From NCBI GenBank assembly GCA_030596395.1, contig JAUVKF010000002.1, positions 81,872-145,871 of the forward strand: a DNA stretch of 64,000 bases, in the 5' to 3' direction. Below, one piece after another: positions 17,611 through 26,260 of this stretch. The number at the start of each line of letters is the position of its first letter. The first letter of the stretch is position 1. This DNA is from Chlorobiota bacterium. GTDB taxonomy: Bacteria; Bacteroidota; Bacteroidia; Bacteroidales; F082. The notes under the pieces are model-generated. The model searched no databases. It saw only the letters and a program-made list of their open reading frames with translations, and was not told where the DNA came from. The position numbers and the translations under genes are program-made.

Positions 17611-19437
17611 ATGGCATATATTGCTGTACAAAAGAAAAACAATCAAAGTAAAGCGGGATTTATTGAACAATGCAGAATGATTTCTGTAATCCCAAAAATT
17701 GATTCAAAAGAACAAACGTTTGATGGTGATGGATTAAATGGAATAATGCATATCCGCAAGGAGCTGTCCAATGAGATTTTTGATGGTAATTTTTATGTGG
17801 ATAATAAATTTGTCGTTTTTATTGATGGATACATTGCAACGGAGAAGAAAGAAAATTATGCAAAATATGTTCTTGATGGATTTCTGAAAGACGGTGATCG
17901 TTTTATTGTAGATCTTAATGGCGAATACAATATCATTATCTATGACAAGGAAAAAGAATACATCGATCTCTTTAATGACCGATTTGCAGCAAGACCGATT
18001 TTTTATAGTCAAAAAGGTAAAGAATTAATCATTTCTAATGAGATAAAAACCTTACTAAATTTCCATGCCCGTTCCATCAATGAAAAAGGTCTTCTTGAGT
18101 TTTTTCTCTTTTTTCATAATGTTGGTGACTGGACAATTTATGAAAATGTAAAGGCATTAAAACCCGCCACTCATCTACAGTTTAAAGGAGGATCAGTAAT
18201 TGTAAATACATACTGGTCGTTAACATATAACAAGACAGGGCATAATGTTAAAAATCTAGCAGATGATACAAAACAAATTTTAGCGGAATCTGCGAAATTA
18301 AAATATAGGGACAGAGATAAACTTGGTCTTGGATTAAGTGGAGGACTTGATAGCCGGCTAATTGCAGCATCTATCCCCGAACACTTGAAACCTGGCATTT
18401 TTGTCCGAACTTATGGTTTTGAAGATTCAAGCGAGATGAAAATCGCCCGCGAATTGTACCGAAAACTTAATTTCAGCGAACATTATACACATGAGCCATT
18501 TGATATCAGTTTTTACAAATTATTGTTTCCGGCTGTTTGGAGAACCGAAGGTCAGACACCATTTTTTGGATTGAAATCACTAACTCAGCACCAATTGTTG
18601 ATGGATAAGATGTATTACAAGCTACCTGGTCATTTTGGTGATGTGTTGACTGGAAAAAATCTGAGGCCGTTTATGGTTAAACCTACGAACAAGGACAGGT
18701 TTATTGATACTATGTTTGGAAATACTATAAAGCTTAAGTTAAATCAGGAGATAAAGAAGGTTTTGAAAAAGGAATATTACGACAGTCAGATAGATGCAGT
18801 TAAACAACACCTCAATGAATCATATGAAGCGATAGAGGCAAGCAATAATTGGGATTTATGTTCTATCTGGGATCTTCAGAACCGTCAGCCAAGATTTACA
18901 TTCCATGGTAGTCAGGTGGATGCCTATTTGCAGGAAACCATCAAGCTTTTCACCGACTATAATTATGTTGACCTGATGGCATCATTACCACTACATTTGA
19001 GGTTTGGACAAAGTTTCTATAAATATATGATAGCAACAGGATTCCCTGAAATAGCAAATGTAATAAACGGCAACACAGGGGTTGTTCTGAAGAAATCTAT
19101 ACTAGGCAATTATTTGGACTTGTATTCAGTTTATAAAACCGGGATACAAAATAGAAGAAAGCGTTCTTCAACAAAAGTTACAAGTAGTTATGCAAATACC
19201 CGACAAGATAATGAGTTGAAACAATACCTGCTTGATTTTATTGATGATTCAGCTTTCCCGGGAGAATGGCTTGACAAATCGGGTATGATCAACATTATTG
19301 AAGAACATTACAGTGGTTCTGTTGACCATAATTATACAATTGGTATCTTGGCAACATTCATCGCAGCTTATGATATGTTCGTTGTGAATAATTATTCTGC
19401 TGTTCCCGAAAGGGCCCAACCTCTGAAATCCAACTAA
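17611..19437 (+). CDS. Asparagine synthetase-like ATP-pyrophosphatase without glutaminase Cys
   Basis: A 608-residue protein with two domains as in AsnB: an N-terminal Ntn-like half and a C-terminal synthetase half. The PP-loop SGGLDS is at residues 243-248. The N-terminal half keeps the LNGEYNIIIYD and DRFAARPIFY strands that AsnB uses, but the chain begins MAYIAVQ, so the Cys2 nucleophile needed to release ammonia from glutamine is absent. The enzyme could therefore use free ammonia or an amine, or have another adenylation-based role. Similar proteins occur in antibiotic and capsule clusters. It lies between a deacetylase and a GT4 gene; amidation of a carboxyl group on the glycan is a reasonable but unproven idea. 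Confidence 0.8.
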   Translation: MAYIAVQKKNNQSKAGFIEQCRMISVIPKIDSKEQTFDGDGLNGIMHIRKELSNEIFDGNFYVDNKFVVFIDGYIATEKKENYAKYVLDGFLKDGDRFIVDLNGEYNIIIYDKEKEYIDLFNDRFAARPIFYSQKGKELIISNEIKTLLNFHARSINEKGLLEFFLFFHNVGDWTIYENVKALKPATHLQFKGGSVIVNTYWSLTYNKTGHNVKNLADDTKQILAESAKLKYRDRDKLGLGLSGGLDSRLIAASIPEHLKPGIFVRTYGFEDSSEMKIARELYRKLNFSEHYTHEPFDISFYKLLFPAVWRTEGQTPFFGLKSLTQHQLLMDKMYYKLPGHFGDVLTGKNLRPFMVKPTNKDRFIDTMFGNTIKLKLNQEIKKVLKKEYYDSQIDAVKQHLNESYEAIEASNNWDLCSIWDLQNRQPRFTFHGSQVDAYLQETIKLFTDYNYVDLMASLPLHLRFGQSFYKYMIATGFPEIANVINGNTGVVLKKSILGNYLDLYSVYKTGIQNRRKRSSTKVTSSYANTRQDNELKQYLLDFIDDSAFPGEWLDKSGMINIIEEHYSGSVDHNYTIGILATFIAAYDMFVVNNYSAVPERAQPLKSN

Positions 19438-19444
19438 TCAGTAG

Positions 19445-20404
19445 ATGAAAGTACTTTTTGTTTCCAGTGGAAATTCCACCATATTTCCTATTGCGCCATT
19501 CATTAAATCGCAGGGTGAATCATTAAAAAGACATGGGATTGAATTGGAATATTTTTCAATAATTGGAAAAGGATCCAGAGGTTATATTAACAATATTTCC
19601 AGATTGAAAAAACATATTCGACAATTCAAACCCGATATTATTCATACTCATTATTCCTTAAGTGGTTGGGTTTCGCTTTTAGCAAAACCTCGTGGGGAAA
19701 AAGTTTTGTCGCTTATGGGGTCTGATGCGCACGGTGGAAATACTAAGTTAATCACTAAATTGACTTTAAAGTTGCAACTATTCTTAATTCAATTTTTCTA
19801 TGAGGTTATAATTGTAAAATCTGAAAATCTATCCAATGTTCTCTGGGCAAGGAAAAAGTGTGTTTTGATTCCAAATGGTGTGAACATGGAGTTGTTTTCT
19901 CCTATGGACAAAGAAAAAGTAAAAAAAGAACTTAAATTAGACAGAAAAAGAAAATACATACTTTTTGTTGCCAACCCTAACGATTCAAATAAAAACTACA
20001 AACTAATTCAGCAAGCCAGAAACCATATACAAACAAAAGATGTTGAAATTCTAACACCATTTCCTGTGCCTCACAATAAGTTAGCACTTTATTATAACGC
20101 CTGCGATGTACTCGTGTTTCCATCGTTTAAAGAAGGATCACCCAATGTGATCAAAGAGGCGCTGGTATGCAATACGAAAATTGTTGCCACAGATAGTGGT
20201 GATATTATTGAAAGAACTAAAGGGATAAAAAGTGTCTGGATTGGTGAATTTGACGAGAAAGATTTTGCTCAGAAACTCGATCTTGCACTGAATAGCACCA
20301 AACCTGTTAATTCAAGAGAACAGGTCAGAAATGAAATAGATGAGGATAAGATTGCTGACTCCATCATTGACATTTATAACAAATTGTTAAATGGAAAAAG
20401 ATAA
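19445..20404 (+). CDS. GT4 family glycosyltransferase
   Basis: A 319-residue GT-B transferase, at the short end for the family. DIIHTHYSLSGW lies in the acceptor domain, LIPNGVNMELFSP at the domain linker, and KEGSPNVIKEALVCNTKIVA carries the two donor-binding glutamates. It resembles enzymes that add hexoses or N-acetylhexosamines to exopolysaccharide intermediates. Its 3' end overlaps the ATP-grasp gene by 14 bases, so the two are coupled. Confidence 0.88.
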   Translation: MKVLFVSSGNSTIFPIAPFIKSQGESLKRHGIELEYFSIIGKGSRGYINNISRLKKHIRQFKPDIIHTHYSLSGWVSLLAKPRGEKVLSLMGSDAHGGNTKLITKLTLKLQLFLIQFFYEVIIVKSENLSNVLWARKKCVLIPNGVNMELFSPMDKEKVKKELKLDRKRKYILFVANPNDSNKNYKLIQQARNHIQTKDVEILTPFPVPHNKLALYYNACDVLVFPSFKEGSPNVIKEALVCNTKIVATDSGDIIERTKGIKSVWIGEFDEKDFAQKLDLALNSTKPVNSREQVRNEIDEDKIADSIIDIYNKLLNGKR

Positions 20405-21554
20405 GCCGGGAGCTATCATTATTGAAGGTCACGTTCAGGGATTATCCAACACTCGTGCACTTGGTGAAATTGGAGTTCCTGTTGTTGTGATTGATAAATA
20501 CAGTTGCATCGCACGTTATTCAAAATATTGCACTGCTTTTTACCAGTGTCCTGATTTTCAGAGTGAAGAATTCATCGATTTTTTAATCTACCTCGCCGAA
20601 GAGAAAAACCTCAAAGGGTGGTCATTGATCCCCTCAAATGACCACATCGTTTTTAATATTTCTCAAAACCTGGAGAGGATTAAAAAATATTTTAAAACGT
20701 TAGCCCCAGCACCAGATCAACTGATCAATATTTACAATAAACAAAAGCTACTTGAAACTGCTGAAATCGTTACTGTACCCTACCCAAAAACATTTTACCC
20801 CGATGCTTCAGAGCTAATTGATTTTAACTTGAAATTCCCAGTTATCGTAAAGGGAAAATATGGATTAACATTTTACAAAATATTCGGACGAAAAGCCTAT
20901 TTTGCAAAGAACACGAAACAACTGCAAAGCCAACTGGAATTGATTGATAATAAAGGGAACCTGAATTCTGTATTTATTCAGGAGATTATTCCTGATGAAG
21001 GCAATAATAAAACTATTTCTTACACAGCATTTTGTGTTGAGGGAGATGTAAAAACATATTGGGCTGGTCAAAAGCTCAGGGAGCATCCATGGACTTTTGG
21101 AACAGCTACATTTACAGAAAGTATTCACAATGAAAAGGTAAAGAACTTTTCAGAAAAACTGCTTAAAAAGCTGAATTATTCGGGTGTTTGCGAAGTTGAA
21201 TTTTTATACCATCCCAAAGAAAAGAAATATATGCTCATCGAGATAAATCCGAGAACATGGCTTTGGGTTGGCTTGGCAAAGTGTAATGGAATCAATTTCG
21301 CCTATTACATGTACAATTACCTTAACGATATAGAAACAGATTATCCAGATTCGTACGAAGAAGGTTTAAAATGGCGAAACTACTGGACCGATTCGGTATA
21401 TACATTACTGGCTATGTTTAAAGGAAAAATAAGTCTTGGCGACTATAGAAAGTCATTAAAGGGGCCAATTGTTTCTGCCGTAAAATCAAAAGACGATCCA
21501 AAACCTTTCAAAGCAATGACCAGAATGCTTTTTACCCTAGCTGCAAGAAGATAA
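20391..21554 (+). CDS. ATP-grasp carboxylate-amine ligase-like protein
   Basis: A 387-residue protein with the ATP-grasp fold. The N-terminal pre-ATP domain starts IIIEGHVQGLSNTRALG. The ATP-binding lysine strand is FPVIVKGKYG (near residue 150), and the metal-binding segment is MLIEINPRTWLW near residue 285, with the Glu and Asn that hold magnesium. Such ligases join a carboxylate and an amine, or carboxylate and thiol, through an acyl-phosphate. Related genes sit in many capsule loci, where they are suspected of adding amino acids to uronic acids. The gene overlaps the preceding GT4 and is followed after 9 bases by a DUF354 gene. Confidence 0.82.
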   Translation: MEKDKPGAIIIEGHVQGLSNTRALGEIGVPVVVIDKYSCIARYSKYCTAFYQCPDFQSEEFIDFLIYLAEEKNLKGWSLIPSNDHIVFNISQNLERIKKYFKTLAPAPDQLINIYNKQKLLETAEIVTVPYPKTFYPDASELIDFNLKFPVIVKGKYGLTFYKIFGRKAYFAKNTKQLQSQLELIDNKGNLNSVFIQEIIPDEGNNKTISYTAFCVEGDVKTYWAGQKLREHPWTFGTATFTESIHNEKVKNFSEKLLKKLNYSGVCEVEFLYHPKEKKYMLIEINPRTWLWVGLAKCNGINFAYYMYNYLNDIETDYPDSYEEGLKWRNYWTDSVYTLLAMFKGKISLGDYRKSLKGPIVSAVKSKDDPKPFKAMTRMLFTLAARR

Positions 21555-21563
21555 AAGATAATT

Positions 21564-22640
21564 ATGGGAAAAAAAATCATTTTTGATGTTGGCCACCCTG
21601 CTCAGGTACACCAGTTTAAAAACCTGTATTGGGAACTTGTTAAAGAAGGTTGGGAAGGCCTTTTCTCTGTGAAGGATAAAGAGATAGCGATCGAGTTGCT
21701 TGACAAATTGAACCTTCCATATAAAGTAGTTGGAATAAATGAAAAAGGAATATTTAAGAAACTAGCCAAACTCCCAGCACAAATATGGAATTTCAATAGG
21801 ATTGTCAGTGCTTTTAAACCGGATTTTATATTAAGCCGTTTTTCAATTCATGCTGCTTATGTTGCCAAATTCAGGGGTATCACCAACATTGGTTTTGCTG
21901 ATACTGAACATACGGGTATGCTAGACAGTATTACCAATCCGATAATTGATTACAAACTGACGGCATATTCTTATGAAAAGGAATTCAAAAAGAATCACAT
22001 AAGGTATCATGGTAACATCGAGTTATTTTACCTGCATCCTCAATTATTTAAGCCAAATCCATCTGTATTGGATTATCTGGGTGTAAAGAAAGATGAAAAG
22101 TACGCCATTGTACGGTTTGTATCTTGGGATGCTCACCACGACATAGGTCACGAGGGCCTTTCTCCAGACTTTAAAAAGGAACTAGTAATTAAAATGTCGG
22201 AACACGCCCGTGTTTTCATTACTTCAGAGCAGCAATTGCAACCCAATCTTGAACCATTCAGGATACAAATTCCTGTTGAAAAAATGCATGACGCATTGGC
22301 ATTTGCTCACCTCTACATTGGAGAGGGTGGTACAATGGCTTCAGAAGCAGCTTGCCTTGGAACCCCATCAATTTATATTAATGAATTAGACATGGGGTAT
22401 ATAAAGGAAGAAGCAGATTCCAGGCTTTTGTATAATCACCGGGCGAGTAAGGGTATCTTGGACGAAGCAATGACAATTATAAAGGATGATAAGGCAAAAA
22501 GTAAAATTAATACCAATCTTGACAAGTTCCTTTCCAAACAAATCAATGTTACAGAGTTTGTAAAGTGGTTTGTAACTGCTTATCCTGAAAGCGTAAAAGT
22601 GATTAAGAAAAACCCGGATTACCAACTAAAATTTAAGTAA
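21564..22640 (+). CDS. DUF354 family protein (GT-B-like fold)
   Basis: A 358-residue protein that matches the DUF354 family: it begins IIFDVGHPAQVHQFKNLYW, with the typical D-GHPA-VH element. Later come SRFSIHAAYVAKFRG, FADTEHTG and the C-terminal GEGGTMASEAACLGTP, which looks like the UDP-binding end of GT-B transferases and WecB-like epimerases. Function is not established; members are common in archaeal and bacterial polysaccharide loci and are thought to be glycosyltransferases. The gene is preceded by the ATP-grasp gene and followed after 15 bases by a sugar epimerase. Confidence 0.78.
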   Translation: MGKKIIFDVGHPAQVHQFKNLYWELVKEGWEGLFSVKDKEIAIELLDKLNLPYKVVGINEKGIFKKLAKLPAQIWNFNRIVSAFKPDFILSRFSIHAAYVAKFRGITNIGFADTEHTGMLDSITNPIIDYKLTAYSYEKEFKKNHIRYHGNIELFYLHPQLFKPNPSVLDYLGVKKDEKYAIVRFVSWDAHHDIGHEGLSPDFKKELVIKMSEHARVFITSEQQLQPNLEPFRIQIPVEKMHDALAFAHLYIGEGGTMASEAACLGTPSIYINELDMGYIKEEADSRLLYNHRASKGILDEAMTIIKDDKAKSKINTNLDKFLSKQINVTEFVKWFVTAYPESVKVIKKNPDYQLKFK

Positions 22641-22655
22641 ACCCAACAAAAAAAC

Positions 22656-23600
22656 ATGAAAATATTCCTTACAGGAGGAGCCGGATTTATTGGTAGCCAC
22701 CTTTCCGAGAGTTTATTAGAACAAGGACATTCGGTGGTTTGTCTGGATAATTTTGACGATTTTTATAATCGGTCAATCAAAGAAAGAAATATTTCAAGCT
22801 TTAAGAACAATCCTGAGTTTAGGCTTGTCGAAGGTGATATCAGGGATGTTGATCTATTATCTAAACTCTTTGCTGAAAATGGGTTTGCCCTAATTGTACA
22901 TCTTGCAGCTAAGGCAGGAGTCCGACCATCGGTAGAAGATCCTCAGGAATACTTTGAAGTAAACATAAACGGAACCATCAACATACTTGAAAATGCCAAT
23001 AAATATGGAGTAAAAAAAATGATCTTTGCCTCATCCTCATCGGTTTACGGCAACAACGAAAAAGTACCATTTGCTGAAACGGACTTTGTTGATCATCCCA
23101 TTTCACCCTATGCCGCTTCAAAAAAATCCGGGGAGCTTTTGTGCTATACTTACCATTCATTGTATGATATGGATATATCGTGCCTGAGATTTTTTACTGT
23201 TTACGGGCCCAGGCAGCGTCCCGATCTTGCAATCCATAAATTTACGCGTTTAATTCTTGAGGATAAACCAATTCCAGTTTATGGGGACGGTTCCTTTAAA
23301 AGGGATTTTACTTATGTAGATGATACAATATCAGGTATTAATCAAGCAATAAAAAATTTAAAAAACTTTAATGTATACAATTTTGGGAATTCAAGAACTA
23401 TTTCTGTTTTAGAAATGATAAAAGAACTTGAAGAATCACTGAATAAGAAAGCCATTATCGATTTTAAAGAACAACAACCGGGTGATGTACAACTCACGTA
23501 TGCTGATATTACCAAATCGAAAAAAGAGATTGGATACAACCCTCAATTTAATTTTAAATTGGGCATCCAAAATTTTGTGAACTGGATAAAAGGACAATAA
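22656..23600 (+). CDS. UDP-glucuronate 4-epimerase-like SDR
   Basis: A 314-residue extended SDR: TGGAGFIGSHL at residues 6-16, CLDNFDDFYN (the acidic residue that selects NAD plus the loop typical of UDP-GlcA epimerases), AAKAGVRPSVEDP, SSSSVYG, and the catalytic SPYAASK Tyr/Lys pair. The AAKAGVRPS and DNFDDFYN forms point to UDP-GlcA to UDP-GalA epimerases (CapI/GAE) rather than GalE. UDP-GlcA would have to be made by a UDP-glucose dehydrogenase outside the window. A GalA residue in locus A would give the CapK, ATP-grasp and AsnB-like enzymes a carboxyl group to modify. Confidence 0.86.
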   Translation: MKIFLTGGAGFIGSHLSESLLEQGHSVVCLDNFDDFYNRSIKERNISSFKNNPEFRLVEGDIRDVDLLSKLFAENGFALIVHLAAKAGVRPSVEDPQEYFEVNINGTINILENANKYGVKKMIFASSSSVYGNNEKVPFAETDFVDHPISPYAASKKSGELLCYTYHSLYDMDISCLRFFTVYGPRQRPDLAIHKFTRLILEDKPIPVYGDGSFKRDFTYVDDTISGINQAIKNLKNFNVYNFGNSRTISVLEMIKELEESLNKKAIIDFKEQQPGDVQLTYADITKSKKEIGYNPQFNFKLGIQNFVNWIKGQ

Positions 23601-23606
23601 AACTTT

Positions 23607-24356
23607 ATGGACTTTACTCAAAAAATATACACGCAGCTATTAACAGAACTTTTAAAAAACGACTACTCATTTCAAACATTTGAAAAATTCGTTGCGAGGC
23701 CTCACAAAAAGGCAGTGGTTTTAAGACATGATGTGGATAAACTGCCAAAAAATGCAGTTGACCTGGCAAAAATAGAGTCAAGTCTTGGAATACAGGCAAG
23801 CTACTACTATCGTATTGTTAAGCAAAGCAATGTCCCGCAACTAATTGAAACCGTAAGGGATATGGGACATGAAATCGGGTATCATTACGAAGACCTTACA
23901 CTTGCTAAAGGAGATAAAGAACAAGCGATAAAAATGTTTGAAAAAAACTTACAATATTTCAGAAAATATTACAAAGTAACTACAGCCTGCATGCACGGAA
24001 GCCCATTAAGCAAATGGGACAACCGCTTAATTTGGGAGCAATACAACTACAAAGACTATGGTATAATTGCCGAACCCTATTTTGATGTGGACTACAATCA
24101 GGTATTTTATATAACCGATACTGGCCGGAATTGGAATAACTCAAGCATTAGCATACGTGATAAGGTTGATTCTGTATTTGACATTGAAATTAAAAGCACA
24201 AAGCACCTTATTGATTTAGCTAATCACGAACTGCTTCCTGAACAATTAATAATTAATACACACCCTCAACGATGGTTTAATCCGGGGGTTGGCTGGCTAA
24301 ATGAACTTATTCTGCAGAGCATAAAAAATCAAGTAAAAAGAGTTTTAGCGAAATAA
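23607..24356 (+). CDS. NodB-fold polysaccharide deacetylase-like protein
   Basis: A 249-residue protein with VVLRHDVDKLPKNA (His41, Asp42, Asp44) as motif 1 and GHEIGYHYEDL as motif 2. CMHGSPLSKWDNR follows, and LIINTHPQRWF lies near the C-terminus. This HDVD form is a subgroup of CE4-like proteins found in capsule and O-antigen loci. There is no signal peptide, so a cytoplasmic role on a sugar intermediate is likely. Seven bases separate it from the epimerase; a 63-base gap with a possible promoter follows. Confidence 0.78.
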   Translation: MDFTQKIYTQLLTELLKNDYSFQTFEKFVARPHKKAVVLRHDVDKLPKNAVDLAKIESSLGIQASYYYRIVKQSNVPQLIETVRDMGHEIGYHYEDLTLAKGDKEQAIKMFEKNLQYFRKYYKVTTACMHGSPLSKWDNRLIWEQYNYKDYGIIAEPYFDVDYNQVFYITDTGRNWNNSSISIRDKVDSVFDIEIKSTKHLIDLANHELLPEQLIINTHPQRWFNPGVGWLNELILQSIKNQVKRVLAK

Positions 24357-24370
24357 TATATTGCATTGAT

Positions 24371-24401
24371 TTTTTTTATTGCTTTCACTTTCATATATTT
24401 G
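24371..24401 (+). promoter_or_regulatory. Possible Bacteroidota-type promoter for the sugar-phosphate transferase gene
   Basis: TATATTTG at 24394-24401 fits the -7 consensus TAnnTTTG. Nineteen bases upstream is TTTT (24371-24374) instead of TTTG. The gap between 24356 and 24420 is the first longer one for several genes, so a separate transcript could start here. The weak -33 element keeps this tentative. Confidence 0.3.
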
Positions 24402-24419
24402 TTAATCGAAAACTAAACT

Positions 24420-25565
24420 ATGGCGCTCTCAACCTTACTACCGAAAACTACTACGGCCAAAAAATCTGCCGACAGGAGAGTCCAGCAATCGGCTACCTTT
24501 GCCGATTATTCACCCATTGATAAAGTAAATACCGAAAAACTGATAATCGAACAAATTGGTTTAAAGGCGTTTCATTTTATCAAAAGGCATGTTGATATTG
24601 TTAATGGTACAACTGCACTTGTTTCAACCACTACAAAATTTAACGTTGATAAGCTTCCTAAAAATAAATTTCATAATATTATTAATCTTAAAAGGGTTAA
24701 TGATATCAGGAGGATCAATAAATTTTTTGAATCGATTAACGCTAAAATACCCATTGGTGGCGTTTTTATTAGCAGGGCCGAAACTTATTTGAGCCGGAAA
24801 GAAAGAATCCTTGATAAGTTTTTGTTCCCGGTCAATTGGATTCATTATTCTACCGATGTGATGGTTAAAAGGGTGTTACCGAAAGTGCCGCTTACAAAAA
24901 AGGTTTATTTCTGGATGACAAAAGGAAAAAACAGAGTGCTTTCTGTTGCTGAAACATTTGGGCGATTATATTCCTGTGGATTTGAAATCATTGATGAACA
25001 ATATATTAGCGGAGACCTTTATTTTGTCGTTAGAAAAACCAAACAACCATTTTTCCCTGAAAATCCCACATATGGCCCGTTGATAACATTAAAGAGGCAT
25101 GGAAAAGATGGCAGGTTGTTTAATGTCTATAAATTACGAACGATGCATGCTTATTCGGAATATTTGCAGGAATATGTCTTTAAAAAGAATAAGCTTGATG
25201 AAGGTGGAAAATTTAAAGATGATTTTAGGGTAACTACTGAAGGTAAATTCTTTAGAAAGTTCTGGCTGGATGAACTGCCTATGGTTTTAAATATTTTTAA
25301 AGGTGATATGAAGATCGTTGGTGTAAGACCACTGAGCTCTCACTATTTTAATCTTTATTCAGAAGAACTTAAAGAAAAACGTATTATGAATAAACCCGGG
25401 CTGATACCTCCATTTTATGCTGATATGCCCAAGTCGCTCGAAGAGATTATGGAATCAGAAATGAGGTATCTCAGCGCCTATGAAAAACACCCTCATCTAA
25501 CCGATATAAGATATTTTATTAAAGCCTGGACTAATATTCTTATCAAACGGGCAAGAAGCGGCTAA
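24420..25565 (+). CDS. Bacterial sugar transferase domain protein (polyprenyl-phosphate PGT-like), atypical
   Basis: The C-terminal ~200 residues match the Bac_transf (WcaJ/WbaP catalytic) domain: LFNVYKLRTMHAYSE, then FFRKFWLDELPMVLNIFKGD and MKIVGVRPLSSHY. These enzymes place the first sugar-phosphate on undecaprenyl phosphate. Two features are odd. The N-terminal ~185 residues show no transmembrane or re-entrant membrane helix, which canonical members need. The usual PGLTGLWQ segment reads NKPGLIPPFYAD. It may act with a membrane partner or may have changed its role. A MraY/WecA-family initiator also exists at 48367. The gene ends locus A; a regulator follows 46 bases later. Confidence 0.8.
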   Translation: MALSTLLPKTTTAKKSADRRVQQSATFADYSPIDKVNTEKLIIEQIGLKAFHFIKRHVDIVNGTTALVSTTTKFNVDKLPKNKFHNIINLKRVNDIRRINKFFESINAKIPIGGVFISRAETYLSRKERILDKFLFPVNWIHYSTDVMVKRVLPKVPLTKKVYFWMTKGKNRVLSVAETFGRLYSCGFEIIDEQYISGDLYFVVRKTKQPFFPENPTYGPLITLKRHGKDGRLFNVYKLRTMHAYSEYLQEYVFKKNKLDEGGKFKDDFRVTTEGKFFRKFWLDELPMVLNIFKGDMKIVGVRPLSSHYFNLYSEELKEKRIMNKPGLIPPFYADMPKSLEEIMESEMRYLSAYEKHPHLTDIRYFIKAWTNILIKRARSG

Positions 25566-25611
25566 TCAAATTTCCTTCACTTTTTTCTAAGTAATAAAAT
25601 TACTCTTCAAT

Positions 25612-26145
25612 ATGCTTGAAGCATTAATAACATCCAAAACAAGGATAAAGTTATTATTGAAGTTTTTTCTCAATACACAGAACACAGGTTATTTGCGTTC
25701 ACTCGAATCAGAATTTGGTGAATCAACTAACGCGATCAGGTATGAATTAAATAAATTTACCAGCGCGGGCTTATTGACTAAAAGAAGTGTTAATAATAAA
25801 AAACTTTATCAGGCAAATACAAATCACCCATTGTTTCCCGAAATTAACCGCATACTGCGTAAATATGTGGGAATCGATGAGATTATTGACAAAGTTGTTT
25901 TGCAAATTGGAGAACTGGAAGCTGTCTATCTTGTAGGCAATTTAGCAAAAGGAGTTGAAAGCCCAATATTGGAAATATGGCTAATTGGACAAAATATTGA
26001 GGAAAAATATTTAAAAAAACTGATAAAAAAAACTGAAAATATTATCAATCGTAAGATTAAATATTTGATTTTTGCCAAATCAGATTTTGACCACAGCAAT
26101 TCTATTATAAAGAACAATAATGCACTGATACTCTGGAGGCGTTAG
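25612..26145 (+). CDS. Winged-helix transcriptional regulator with degenerate nucleotidyltransferase domain
   Basis: A 177-residue two-domain protein. Residues 1-72 form an ArsR-like winged helix (SKTRIKLLLKFFL, then the recognition region ESTNAIRYELNKFTSAGLL and the wing KKLYQANTNHP). Residues 80-177 resemble a minimal nucleotidyltransferase fold: AVYLVGNLAKG corresponds to the phosphate loop but has Asn in place of the catalytic Ser (GS becomes GN110). The metal-binding Asp-x-Asp is replaced by LEIW (120-123). The second domain is therefore probably non-catalytic and may sense a ligand. It stands directly upstream of the UDP-GalNAcA genes and is a candidate regulator of locus B. Confidence 0.75.
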   Translation: MLEALITSKTRIKLLLKFFLNTQNTGYLRSLESEFGESTNAIRYELNKFTSAGLLTKRSVNNKKLYQANTNHPLFPEINRILRKYVGIDEIIDKVVLQIGELEAVYLVGNLAKGVESPILEIWLIGQNIEEKYLKKLIKKTENIINRKIKYLIFAKSDFDHSNSIIKNNNALILWRR

Positions 26146-26176
26146 CGTCTAACAAACAGCAATCTAGGGCAGTGAT

Positions 26177-26195
26177 GTTACATTCAGTATGTGAC
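26177..26195 (+). promoter_or_regulatory. Inverted repeat (small hairpin) upstream of the UDP-GlcNAc dehydrogenase gene
   Basis: GTTACAT at 26177-26183 and ATGTGAC at 26189-26195 pair over seven positions (one G-T) around a 5-base loop. It lies in the 115-base gap between the regulator gene and the next gene. It could be an operator for the winged-helix protein or a leader hairpin; only the symmetry is seen. Confidence 0.3.
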
Positions 26196-26260
26196 TTAGA
26201 AGGCGAAGCTGTCTGTAAGTTATAGAAATTATCATTAAACAGAATGACTAAACTAAAAAC

